Assembly (NCBI GenBank): GCA_036379955.1
Contig: DASVFR010000037.1
Location: forward strand, 37,445-101,444
Reading direction: 5' to 3'
Source of the DNA: VRUE01 sp036379955
Lineage (GTDB): Bacteria > Actinomycetota > Thermoleophilia > Solirubrobacterales > 70-9
DNA: 64,000 nt
The position numbers and the translations under genes were made by a program. The notes below the pieces were generated by a model. It did not search any database. It saw nothing but the letters and a program-made list of their open reading frames with translations, and was not told the DNA's origin. Shown here one piece after another: positions 33,011 to 40,278 of this stretch (position 1 is the first letter of the stretch; the number at the start of each line of letters is the position of its first letter).

Positions 33011-33918
33011 CGCGCCGCCCCCAGCCGGTAGCCGTGGGCGTAGCCGGCGCGGGTCATCGCCAGCCAGACGCGCTCGCGCGGGCCGCGGGGCAGCGGCAGG
33101 CGAGCGATGACGCCGAGCAGCGGCTCGGCGAGGCGGACGGCCGACCAGGCGAGACCGCGGGGAGCCTGGATCGACGGGTGGGGCCGGTCGGGACGCAGCT
33201 CGTTGTAGAGGGCGGCCGAGCGGCCGACGGCAACCGAGCGACGCAGCGACTGCTCGGGCGTCGTCGGGTGGTCGTGGAGGACCAGCAGCTCGGGGTGGTA
33301 GTCGAGCTCGAGGCCGGCGTCGGCGAAGCGGACGCCGAGCTCGGTGTCCTCGACGGCCGCGGTCGGGAAGCGCTCGTCGAAGCCGCCGACCCGCTCGAAG
33401 AGGGCGCGCTTGACCGAGGCATGCGAGCTGTAGAAGTAGCTCGCCGCGTCGACCGGGCCGGCCTCGAGCTCGCCGTAGTGGAACTGGGGGCCGCCGTTCT
33501 CCAGCCAGCGCATGAACGGCGTCACCGGCGCCCGCGGGGTCCAGGTGATCCGCCCCAATACCCCGTAGGGGGACTCGGGGCGCGCCGCGTGCAGGTCGAG
33601 GTGAGCGCGCAGGAGGCTTGCGTCGGCGGGCTCGGTGTCATCGCCGAGAAAGAGCAGCACCTCGCCGGAGGCCGCCGCCGCGCCGGAGTTGCGCGCCGCC
33701 GCCGGGCCGCCCGCGGGCTGCTCCAGCAGTCGCAGCCGGAGCGACGAGCGTTCGGCCCGCCTTCGCACGACCTCGGGCGTACCGTCGTCCGAGCCGTTGT
33801 CGATCACGACGACCTCGAGCTCGGCGCCGTCGGCGCGCTGCCCTTCGAGGGCGTCGAGGGTTCGCGTCAGCGCCGCGACGCGGTCCTTGGTCGGTATGAG
33901 GACGGAAAGGGAATTCAT
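33007..33918 (-). CDS. GT2 glycosyltransferase
   Basis: A 303-residue protein with SVLIPTKDRVAALTR, VVIDNGSDDGTPE, AARNSGAAAASGEVLLFLGDDTEP (the metal-binding DD in place of DxD) and GGFDERFPTAAVEDTELGVRF (catalytic ED). These define a GT-A family 2 enzyme. It lies in an unbroken series of 4-nt overlaps from 34739 down to the polymerase. The acceptor and donor cannot be read. Confidence 0.85.
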   Translation of the reverse strand: MNSLSVLIPTKDRVAALTRTLDALEGQRADGAELEVVVIDNGSDDGTPEVVRRRAERSSLRLRLLEQPAGGPAAARNSGAAAASGEVLLFLGDDTEPADASLLRAHLDLHAARPESPYGVLGRITWTPRAPVTPFMRWLENGGPQFHYGELEAGPVDAASYFYSSHASVKRALFERVGGFDERFPTAAVEDTELGVRFADAGLELDYHPELLVLHDHPTTPEQSLRRSVAVGRSAALYNELRPDRPHPSIQAPRGLAWSAVRLAEPLLGVIARLPLPRGPRERVWLAMTRAGYAHGYRLGAAR

Positions 33919-34739
33919 CGGGCGCCGCCCGCTCTAAGGCGCCTGGAGAGCCTAAGTAGCGGCCCGGCTGCCGGCATCGTCCAGGCGTGGTGGAGGCGAA
34001 TGTAGCGCTCGACCGAGCGCAGCCGGATCGCCTGCTGCTCGCGCGGGTCGACCTGGACGAAGGCCTCCGCCCCGGCGTGCCCGACCTGGGCCGAGCCGGC
34101 GACGAGGTTGCGGTAGCCGGCGTCGTGCAGCCGCTGCGCCAGGTCCACGTCCTCGTACCAGAGGAAGAAACCCTCGTCGAAGCCGCCCAGCTCCTCCCAG
34201 GCTTGGCGGCGGACGACGAAGCAGGCGCCGGATGGCTGACCGACTTCGGCGACCTCTCCTGGCGAGGGGGTCGGCTGCCGCCGCTCGCCGAAGGAGCCGA
34301 CGAAGATCCGCGCCAGCATCGTTCCCGCTCCGGGCAGGGCCGCGTGGTAGCGGTCGGTGTCGCCGCTGAAGACCGGCCCCACCATCCCCGCCCGTGGCTC
34401 GGCGCCGGCGGCCGCGGCCAGCGCCGCGAGGGCGCCCGCCTCGGGCAGCACGTCGGCGTTGCTGACGCAGACGAGCTCGGCGTCGCCGCCGCGCAGCGCC
34501 CGGTTGGCGGCCCGTCCGTAGCCGAAGTTCTCTTCGCCGAGGTCGAGCTGCGCGCCTTTCGGGCAGCCCTCGCGCAGCAGCTCGCGCTGCTCGGGTCGCG
34601 AGTCGTTGTCGACGATCGTCACCCGCGCCTCGACTTCGTCGGAGGCGAGGTAGGCGCGCGCGGCGGCAAGCGCCGCCCCGGCTGTGTTCCAGTTGACGAT
34701 CGCGACGTCGATTGCGGGCGGGGAGGCGTCCGGGCACAT
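33915..34739 (-). CDS. GT2 glycosyltransferase, first gene of the leftward operon
   Basis: A 274-residue protein: DVAIVNWNTAGAALAA, VTIVDNDSRPEQ, ENFGYGRAANRALRG, CVSNADVLPEAG and GGFDEGFFLWYEDVDLAQRL. This is the rhamnosyltransferase-like subgroup of family 2. It is divergent from rmlA with only 29 bp between the starts, so the promoters of the leftward glycan operon and the rml genes must overlap there or lie inside the genes. Confidence 0.85.
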   Translation of the reverse strand: MCPDASPPAIDVAIVNWNTAGAALAAARAYLASDEVEARVTIVDNDSRPEQRELLREGCPKGAQLDLGEENFGYGRAANRALRGGDAELVCVSNADVLPEAGALAALAAAAGAEPRAGMVGPVFSGDTDRYHAALPGAGTMLARIFVGSFGERRQPTPSPGEVAEVGQPSGACFVVRRQAWEELGGFDEGFFLWYEDVDLAQRLHDAGYRNLVAGSAQVGHAGAEAFVQVDPREQQAIRLRSVERYIRLHHAWTMPAAGPLLRLSRRLRAGGAR

Positions 34740-34768
34740 CGTCGCCGCGACGATAGCCTTCCCGCGAC

Positions 34769-35845
34769 GTGCAAGACCTCAAGGGCCTGATCCTCTCCGG
34801 CGGCGCCGGGACGCGGCTGCGGCCGATCACCCACACCTCGGCCAAGCAGCTGGTGCCGGTGGCCAACAAGCCCGTGCTCTTCTACGGGATCGAGGCGTTG
34901 GTCGACGCCGGGGTGACCGAGATCGGGATCATCATCGCGCCGGAGACCGGCGGCGAGATCCGCGAGGCGGTCGGCGACGGCTCCGCCTTCGGCGCCGAGG
35001 TCACCTTCATCGTCCAGGACGAGCCCGCTGGCCTCGCCCACGCGGTGCTCACCGCGGAGGGGTTCATCGGCGACTCGCCCTTCGTCATGTACCTCGGCGA
35101 CAACCTTCTTGCCGACGGTCTGCGCGGCCTCGTCTCCTCCTTCCGCGCCGAGGAGCCGGACGCGTTGATCCTGCTCACCCCGGTCGACGATCCGCAGTCC
35201 TACGGCGTCGCCGAGCTCGACGGGGAGCGGATCGTGCGCCTGATCGAGAAGCCGAAGGACCCGCCCTCCAACCTGGCGCTGGTCGGCGTCTACCTCTTCG
35301 CGCCGTCGATCTTCGACGCCGCCCGGGCACTGGAGCCGTCATGGCGCGGGGAGCTGGAGATCACCGAGGCGATCCAGGGCCTGATCGACGAGGGCAGGGC
35401 CGTCAGGTCGGAGGTGGTGAGCGGCTGGTGGAAGGACACCGGCCAGCTCGCCGACATGCTCGAGGCCAACCGGCTCGTGCTGGAGGAGATCGAGACGCGG
35501 ATCGAGGGCGAGGTCGACGCGGCCTCGCGGGTCGAGGGCCGGGTCGTGATCGAGCCCGGCGCGGTGCTGAAGGGCTCGGTAGTGCGCGGCCCCGCCGTGA
35601 TCGGCGCCGGCGCCACGATCGAGAGCGCCTACGTCGGCCCCTACACCTCGATCGGCGACGGGGTCCGCATCTGTCGCTCCGAAGTCGAGCACTCGATCGT
35701 CCTCGCCAACTCGGTCGTCGAGGACCTCGGCACCCGCATGGAGGCCAGCCTGCTCGGCCGCGAAGTGAAGCTGACCCGCAGCGAGGGCATGCCGAAGACC
35801 CTGCGCATGCTGGTCGGCGACCGCTCCGAGATCAAGCTGATCTGA
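34769..35845 (+). CDS. rmlA: Glucose-1-phosphate thymidylyltransferase, long form
   Basis: A 358-residue protein with a GTG start. The nucleotidyltransferase signature is LILSGGAGTRLRPITHTSAK, followed by YLGDNLLADGL and a LIEKPKDPPSNLALVGVYLF segment. Residues from about 245 on form a left-handed beta-helix with repeated hexapeptides. This long form is common in actinobacteria and differs from the 290-residue enterobacterial enzyme. It makes dTDP-glucose from glucose-1-phosphate and dTTP. Its TGA overlaps the rmlD ATG by one base. Confidence 0.9.
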   Translation: MQDLKGLILSGGAGTRLRPITHTSAKQLVPVANKPVLFYGIEALVDAGVTEIGIIIAPETGGEIREAVGDGSAFGAEVTFIVQDEPAGLAHAVLTAEGFIGDSPFVMYLGDNLLADGLRGLVSSFRAEEPDALILLTPVDDPQSYGVAELDGERIVRLIEKPKDPPSNLALVGVYLFAPSIFDAARALEPSWRGELEITEAIQGLIDEGRAVRSEVVSGWWKDTGQLADMLEANRLVLEEIETRIEGEVDAASRVEGRVVIEPGAVLKGSVVRGPAVIGAGATIESAYVGPYTSIGDGVRICRSEVEHSIVLANSVVEDLGTRMEASLLGREVKLTRSEGMPKTLRMLVGDRSEIKLI

Positions 35846-36699
35846 TGAAGGTCCTCGTCACAGGGGCGGGCGGGATGCTCGGCCGCGACGTCGTGCTCGC
35901 CGCCGGCAACGCGGGCCACGACGTGGTCGGGTTCGGTCACACCGAGCTCGACGTGACGGAGCCCGAGACGCTCGCCGCCAAGTTCGAGCTGGAGCGGCCC
36001 GACGTGGTCATCAACTGCGCCGCCTGGACCGACGTCGACGGTGCCGAGGACGCCGAGGAGGCGGCGATGGCGGTCAACGGCACGGCGGCCGGCCACGTCG
36101 CCGCGGCCGCCGCCAGCGTCGGGGCCAGCGTCGTCTACGTCTCCAGCGACTACGTCTTCGACGGCGCCAAGGGAGCGCCCTACGTCGAAACCGACCAGAC
36201 CGCGCCGCTCTCGACCTACGGCCGCACCAAGCTGGCCGGCGAGGAGGCGACGGCGGCGGCGAACAAGCGCCACTTCGTCGTCCGTTCCTCCTGGCTCTTC
36301 GGCACCGGCGGCTCCAACTTCGTCGAGACGATGCTGCGCCTCGCCTCGACCCAGAACGAGGTCCTCGTCGTCCGCGACCAGGTCGGCTCGCCGACCTACA
36401 CCTGGCACCTCGCCTACGGGATCGTGCGACTGATCGAGGGGGTCGAGTACGGCATCCACCACATGGCCGCCGCCGGAAGCTGCTCCTGGTACGACTTCGC
36501 CCGCGAGATCTTCGACCAGGCCAAGGTCGAGTGCCTGGTCCTCTCCGCCACCACCGAGATGCTCGGACGCCCGGCGCCCCGCCCCGCCTATTCCGCTCTA
36601 CAGAGCCAGCGCGAACACGCGATCGAGCTGCCCGACTGGCACGACGGTCTCGCCGCCTACCTGGCCCAGCGCAAGGCCGAGCAGGAGGCCGCGGCGTAG
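35845..36699 (+). CDS. rmlD: dTDP-4-dehydrorhamnose reductase
   Basis: A 284-residue SDR starting at an ATG that shares a base with the rmlA stop. TGAGGMLGRDVVLAA is the NADPH-binding loop, NCAAWTDVDGAEDAEE and VSSDYVFDG are family signatures, and YGRTKLAGE supplies the catalytic Tyr-Lys. A late LRLASTQNEVLVVRDQ and GSPTY complete the match. It carries out the final step to dTDP-L-rhamnose. The next rml gene follows only after a 339-nt intergenic region that contains the tRNA-like gene. Confidence 0.9.
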   Translation: MKVLVTGAGGMLGRDVVLAAGNAGHDVVGFGHTELDVTEPETLAAKFELERPDVVINCAAWTDVDGAEDAEEAAMAVNGTAAGHVAAAAASVGASVVYVSSDYVFDGAKGAPYVETDQTAPLSTYGRTKLAGEEATAAANKRHFVVRSSWLFGTGGSNFVETMLRLASTQNEVLVVRDQVGSPTYTWHLAYGIVRLIEGVEYGIHHMAAAGSCSWYDFAREIFDQAKVECLVLSATTEMLGRPAPRPAYSALQSQREHAIELPDWHDGLAAYLAQRKAEQEAAA

Positions 36700-36725
36700 G
36701 GCTTTCTCCCTTCCAGGCCCGAATT

Positions 36726-36752
36726 ACACACTGAAGTGAAAACAAAGTGTGT
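36726..36752. promoter_or_regulatory. AT-rich inverted repeat upstream of the tRNA-like gene
   Basis: ACACACT (36726-36732) and AGTGTGT (36746-36752) form a 7-bp inverted repeat in an AT-rich stretch (36720-36795) that stands out from the surrounding GC-rich genes. It precedes the tRNA-like gene by about 55 bp and may hold its promoter or an rmlD terminator. Confidence 0.35.
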
Positions 36753-36805
36753 CAAAAGACATACGGAGAAAATTCGGCCAAAATTCACTGTTAGGGTGGC
36801 CGGCA

Positions 36806-36893
36806 GGAGGGTGACGGAGACGGGTGTCTCCAGGTAGCTGATACCTACCATGTCCGACTAGCCTCGGATCCGGTTCGAGTCCGGCGCCCTCCG
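36806..36893 (+). tRNA. Class-II tRNA-like gene with 8/4 acceptor/T-stem and anticodon GAT
   Basis: A full cloverleaf can be drawn. An 8-bp acceptor stem pairs GGAGGGTG (36806-36813) with CGCCCTCC (36885-36892), and G36893 is the discriminator. A 6-bp D stem (36816-36821 with 36826-36831) has a 4-nt GGGT loop. A 5-bp anticodon stem encloses CTGATAC, with T33, GAT at 36840-36842 and A37. A 5-bp variable arm is 36853-36857 with 36864-36868. A 4-bp T stem CCGG/CCGG carries the loop TTCGAGT. CCA is not encoded. The D arm and 12-bp branch resemble tRNA-Sec and the 8/4 allo-tRNAs described for serine-type tRNAs. The GAT anticodon would read isoleucine codons, which no normal class-II tRNA does. Confidence 0.75.
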
Positions 36894-36927
36894 CGAAGAC
36901 CGCCGGAGCGGATTGAGCCTGGGTAGG

Positions 36928-36976
36928 CCGTGGTAGTCTGACCACGGGTATCAGCTACCTGCGGGGTAGCCCCCGC
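36928..36976 (+). ncRNA. Structured segment with a 15-nt complement to the tRNA-like anticodon arm
   Basis: Two small hairpins (36929-36945, GTGGT/ACCAC type, and 36961-36976, GCGGGG/CCCCGC) flank the segment 36947-36961. That segment is a perfect 15-nt reverse complement of 36831-36845, the last D-stem base through the anticodon loop of the tRNA-like gene. A transcript running through both could refold and hide the anticodon arm, or the downstream part could act as an antisense RNA. No protein frame explains this conservation. Confidence 0.5.
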
Positions 36977-36988
36977 TTCACCAGACTC

Positions 36989-37015
36989 GACCCGCTCCGG
37001 CGGGTCTTGTCGTTT
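36989..37015 (+). terminator. Rho-independent terminator-like hairpin before rmlB
   Basis: GACCCGC and GCGGGTC form a 7-bp GC stem around a TCCG tetraloop (36989-37006), followed by TTGTCGTTT. It would end the tRNA-like/structured transcript 24 nt before the rmlB start codon, so it could also act as an attenuator for rmlBC. Confidence 0.6.
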
Positions 37016-37038
37016 CAGGACCGCTACCCTTCCGCCGC

Positions 37039-38022
37039 GTGAAGCTCCTCGTCACCGGTGCCGCCGGCTTCATCGGCTCGACCTATGTCCGGCTCGTCTC
37101 CGGCGAGCACGAGGTGCGCGTGCTCGACAAGCTCACCTACGCCGGCCGGCGCGAGAACCTACCCGAGGGCATGGAGCTGGTCGTCGGCGCGATCGAGGAC
37201 CCGAAGGTCGTGCGCGAGGCGATGGAGGGCTGCGACGCGGTCGTCAACTTCGCCGCCGAGTCGCACGTCGACCGCTCGATCGAGGACCAGGACGCTTTCG
37301 CCCGCACCCACGTGATCGGCACCGGGACGCTGCTCGACGCGGCCCGCGAGCTCGGCGTCGGCCGCTACCTGCAGGTCTCCACCGACGAGGTCTACGGCTC
37401 GATCGAGTCCGGCTCCTTCACCGAGGCCTCGCCGCTCGACCCCTCCTCGCCCTACTCGGCGACCAAGGCCGCCGGCGATCTGCTCGTCTCCGCCCACTTC
37501 CACACCTACGGCCTGGAGGCGGTGATCTGCCGCGGCTCCAACAACTACGGCCCGCGCCAGTACCCAGAGAAGCTGATCCCGCTGATGGTCCTCAACGCGA
37601 TCCACGGCGACTCCCTGCCCGTCTACGGGGACGGCCGCCAGATCCGTAACTGGCTCTACGTCGAGGACTTCTGCCGCGGCATCCACACCGTCCTGGAGAA
37701 GGGCCGCCCCGGCGAGGCCTACAACGTCGGCGGGCCGGACGAGTGCGAGAACGTCGAGGTGGTCAGGCGCGTGATCGAGCTGACCGGCGCCGACGAGTCG
37801 CTGATCGAGTACGTCAAGGATCGTCCCGGTCACGACCGCCGCTACTCGCTCTCCTCCGCCAAGCTGAAGCGCGATCTCGGCTGGGAGGCAGAGGTCCACT
37901 TCACCGAGGGCCTCGAGCGCACGGTCGCCTGGTACCGCGACAACGAGGACTGGTGGGAGCCGATCCGCTCCGGCGAGTACCGCGAGTACTACGAGAAGCA
38001 GTACGGCCGGGCGCTCGGCTGA
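37039..38022 (+). CDS. rmlB: dTDP-glucose 4,6-dehydratase
   Basis: A 327-residue extended SDR with a GTG start. TGAAGFIGSTYVRL binds NAD, NFAAESHVDRSI is the RmlB signature, STDEVYGSIE carries the catalytic Thr-Asp-Glu triad, and YSATKAAGDLL gives Tyr and Lys. RGSNNYGPRQYPEKLIPLM matches the substrate-binding stretch. It converts dTDP-glucose to the 4-keto-6-deoxy intermediate. The TGA overlaps the ATG of rmlC by one base. Confidence 0.93.
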   Translation: MKLLVTGAAGFIGSTYVRLVSGEHEVRVLDKLTYAGRRENLPEGMELVVGAIEDPKVVREAMEGCDAVVNFAAESHVDRSIEDQDAFARTHVIGTGTLLDAARELGVGRYLQVSTDEVYGSIESGSFTEASPLDPSSPYSATKAAGDLLVSAHFHTYGLEAVICRGSNNYGPRQYPEKLIPLMVLNAIHGDSLPVYGDGRQIRNWLYVEDFCRGIHTVLEKGRPGEAYNVGGPDECENVEVVRRVIELTGADESLIEYVKDRPGHDRRYSLSSAKLKRDLGWEAEVHFTEGLERTVAWYRDNEDWWEPIRSGEYREYYEKQYGRALG

Positions 38023-38570
38023 TGCTGAAGCGGCTGGAGACCAAGCTCGAGGGCGTCGTCCTGCTCGAGCCCACCGTGCACGGCGACGAGCGCGGCTTCA
38101 TGGTCGAGACCTACCGCCGCGACCTCTGGGCCGAGCACGGGGTGGACCTCGAGTTCGTCCAGCACAACCACTCGCGCTCCTCGAAGGGGACGCTGCGCGG
38201 CCTGCACTTCCAGACCGAGCCGGGCCAGGCGAAGCTGGTCCGCTGCCCACGAGGGAAGATCTTCGACGTTGCCGTCGACCTGCGCCGCGACTCGCCCACC
38301 TACGGGCAGTGGGAGGGGTACGAGCTCGACGACGAGGCGCACCGCCAGCTCTTCGTCCCGGTCGGCTTCGGCCACGGCTTCGCCGTGCTCAGCGACGTCG
38401 CCGACGTCGCTTACCTCTGCTCCAGCACCTACGACCCGGCGACCGAGTCCGGCATCGCCTGGGACGACCCCGGCGTCGGCGTCGAGTGGCCCGTATCCGA
38501 TCCCCTGCTCAGCGAGCGCGACAAGACGGCACCGACGCTGGCCGAGGTCGGCGAGACCCTTCCGTTCTGA
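38022..38570 (+). CDS. rmlC: dTDP-4-dehydrorhamnose 3,5-epimerase
   Basis: A 182-residue cupin. DERGFMVETYRRDLW and FVQHNHSRSSKGTLRGLHFQ contain the active-site His of RmlC. KLVRCPRGKIFDVAVDLRRDSPTYGQW and VGFGHGFAVLSD are further signatures. A Tyr in the late VAYLCSSTYDPATE segment is the usual second catalytic residue. It supplies the third step of dTDP-rhamnose synthesis, completing the A-D-B-C set in this locus. Confidence 0.92.
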   Translation: MLKRLETKLEGVVLLEPTVHGDERGFMVETYRRDLWAEHGVDLEFVQHNHSRSSKGTLRGLHFQTEPGQAKLVRCPRGKIFDVAVDLRRDSPTYGQWEGYELDDEAHRQLFVPVGFGHGFAVLSDVADVAYLCSSTYDPATESGIAWDDPGVGVEWPVSDPLLSERDKTAPTLAEVGETLPF

Positions 38571-38708
38571 GATCGCGTATTCGGCGCGGAAGAAGGCGCT
38601 GAATCGGCACATTCCACGCACCACGCGTACGTCGGGGCCTGCAACGGTCCTCGCATGAGCCAAGCAACAGCCATAGACATGTCCGCCGCATGGCCTAATG
38701 TGGTTCAC

Positions 38709-38939
38709 ATGTCCAAGATGATCCAGATCCGCGACGTCCCCGACGAGGTGCACAGGACGCTCAAGGTCCGCGCTGCCGCCGAGGGCCTCTCGCTCTCCGA
38801 CTACATCAAGCGCGACCTCGAAGAGCTCGCCAAGCAGGCGACGCTCGAGGACGTCTTCGCCAGCGCCCGCGCTCTCGGTGAGTCCGGCATCACCACCGAG
38901 GAAATCGTCGAGGACATCCGCGCCCTTCGTGGCGAGTAG
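38709..38939 (+). CDS. vapB: VapB/FitA-like ribbon-helix-helix antitoxin
   Basis: A 76-residue protein beginning MSKMIQIRDVPDEVHRTLKV. The IQIRDVPDEVHRTLKVRAA strand-helix pattern and LSLSDYIKRDLEELA are diagnostic of FitA-type antitoxins. An in-frame ATG at 38655 exists, but its 18 codons do not resemble the family. Two ACATGTCC copies lie in the preceding 40 bases and could be operator half-sites. It is followed 6 nt later by its PIN toxin. Confidence 0.85.
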   Translation: MSKMIQIRDVPDEVHRTLKVRAAAEGLSLSDYIKRDLEELAKQATLEDVFASARALGESGITTEEIVEDIRALRGE

Positions 38940-38945
38940 TCGATC

Positions 38946-39353
38946 ATGCCGGTTATCGACGCATCGGTGGTCGTCACCGTCTTGGCTGACACCAAGCACG
39001 CTTCCTGGGCTGAGGCACAGCTTTCGAGCGACGGGTCCCACCGGTCCCTCTGGGTCCCCCATCTGATCGACGCGGAGGTTGGGCAGGCGCTACGCCGCCG
39101 TGTCGCGGCCGGCCGGCTGCCGGAGGATCGAGCGGGCGCGGCGCTGCAGGTTTTCGCGCGCATGCCCCTACGGCGCATCGACCACGTCGACCTGATCGAC
39201 CGAGCCTGGCAGCTGCGTCACAACCTCAGCTTCTACGACGGTCTCTACGCGGCTCTCGCCGAGGCGCTGGAGGTTCCCCTGGTGACCCTCGACGGCCGCC
39301 TCGCCAGGGCCGTAGGCGACGCCACGAAGGTGACCGTGCTGACGACTGGTTAG
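38946..39353 (+). CDS. vapC: PIN-domain toxin VapC
   Basis: A 135-residue protein with VIDASVVVTVLAD (first catalytic Asp), LIDAEVGQALRRR (Glu), a central LSFYDGLYAALAEAL with the third acidic residue, and PLVTLDGRLARA. The full acidic triad or tetrad is present, so the RNase should be active. The stop codon overlaps the end of the convergent GT2 gene by 4 nt. Confidence 0.88.
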   Translation: MPVIDASVVVTVLADTKHASWAEAQLSSDGSHRSLWVPHLIDAEVGQALRRRVAAGRLPEDRAGAALQVFARMPLRRIDHVDLIDRAWQLRHNLSFYDGLYAALAEALEVPLVTLDGRLARAVGDATKVTVLTTG

Positions 39354-40273
39354 CGCCCGCGCACCGCGGTGATCGCCAGGCTGGTCGCCAGCTTGGCGCC
39401 GATCCCCGCGTAGACCGCCGCGTTGACGAGCGGGTTGTGCTCGAGCGCGTCGAAGCGGCGGTAGAAGCGGCCCATGCCGCGATGGAAGGCGATCTCCTGT
39501 TTGGGGGCGCGGCGGCGGCCGCTGGAGCCGCCCTTGACGTGCAGGGCGACGCCGGCGGGCTCGTAGAAGACCCTCCAGCCCGCCTGCCAGAAGCGCCGGC
39601 ACCAGTCGAGGTCCTCCATGTAGAGCCAGTAGCCCTCGTCGAGCAGACCGACCTCGCGCACCGCCTCGGCGCGGCAGAGCATGAAGGCGCCGTTGACTGC
39701 GTCGACCTCGCCGGGCTCGTCGTCGCCGAGGTGGGTGGCCCGGTATTGGCTCAGGGCTTCCGCCGCGTCCCCCTTGCGGCCGACGCCGGTGAAGTGAGCG
39801 AGGGCGCTGAGCGGGGTGGGGAAGGAGCGCTTGCAGGCGTGGTCGAGCTCGCCCGACTCGGTCACCAGCTTGCAGCCGACCATCCCGATCCGCTCGTCGG
39901 AGCGCAGGCGGGCGAGCCCGGCGTCGAGCGTGCCGGCGTAGACCTCGGTGTCGGGGTTGAGCAGCAGCACGGCGCTCGCCTCGTCCTCGCGCAGGACCAC
40001 GTTGTTGGCCGCCGAGAAGCCGATGTTCTCGCGACGGACCAGGCGCACGTCCGGGAACTCGCGCGCGACCATGTCCGGCGTCGAGTCGGGGCTGCCGCTG
40101 TCGACCACGGTCACCCGCATCGCCCCCGTCGCCGGGTGCTCGGACAGCGAGCGCAGACAGCGGCGCAGCAGCTCCTCGGCGCCGTGGCTGACGATGACGA
40201 CCTCGAGGTCGAGGGACGCGCCGTCACTTAGCGGACCATATGGGTACTCAACTACCGGCACGTCCTCTCTCAC
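39350..40273 (-). CDS. GT2 rhamnosyltransferase-like enzyme
   Basis: A protein of about 307 residues: LEVVIVSHGAEELLRRC, VTVVDSGSPDSTPD, RRENIGFSAANNVV, VLLLNPDTEVYAG (DT metal motif) and VGLLDEGYWLYMEDLDWCRRF (ED base). This is the WbbL/rhamnosyltransferase subgroup. Starts at GTG 40273 or GTG 40261 are both possible. The former leaves 5 nt to the sugar-transferase gene upstream. With dTDP-rhamnose made next door, a rhamnose donor is likely. Confidence 0.83.
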   Translation of the reverse strand: MREDVPVVEYPYGPLSDGASLDLEVVIVSHGAEELLRRCLRSLSEHPATGAMRVTVVDSGSPDSTPDMVAREFPDVRLVRRENIGFSAANNVVLREDEASAVLLLNPDTEVYAGTLDAGLARLRSDERIGMVGCKLVTESGELDHACKRSFPTPLSALAHFTGVGRKGDAAEALSQYRATHLGDDEPGEVDAVNGAFMLCRAEAVREVGLLDEGYWLYMEDLDWCRRFWQAGWRVFYEPAGVALHVKGGSSGRRRAPKQEIAFHRGMGRFYRRFDALEHNPLVNAAVYAGIGAKLATSLAITAVRGR

Positions 40274-40278
40274 CTTCT

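Noticed and set aside
36806..36893. Identification as selenocysteine tRNA (selC)
   Set aside because: The D arm and acceptor fit, but the anticodon is GAT instead of TCA and the T stem has only four pairs. No selA, selB or selD is visible nearby.
36780..37038. T-box riboswitch upstream of rmlB
   Set aside because: No T-box consensus (TGGN in an antiterminator bulge) is found and the downstream gene is not an aminoacyl-tRNA-related gene. A complete cloverleaf is the better explanation.
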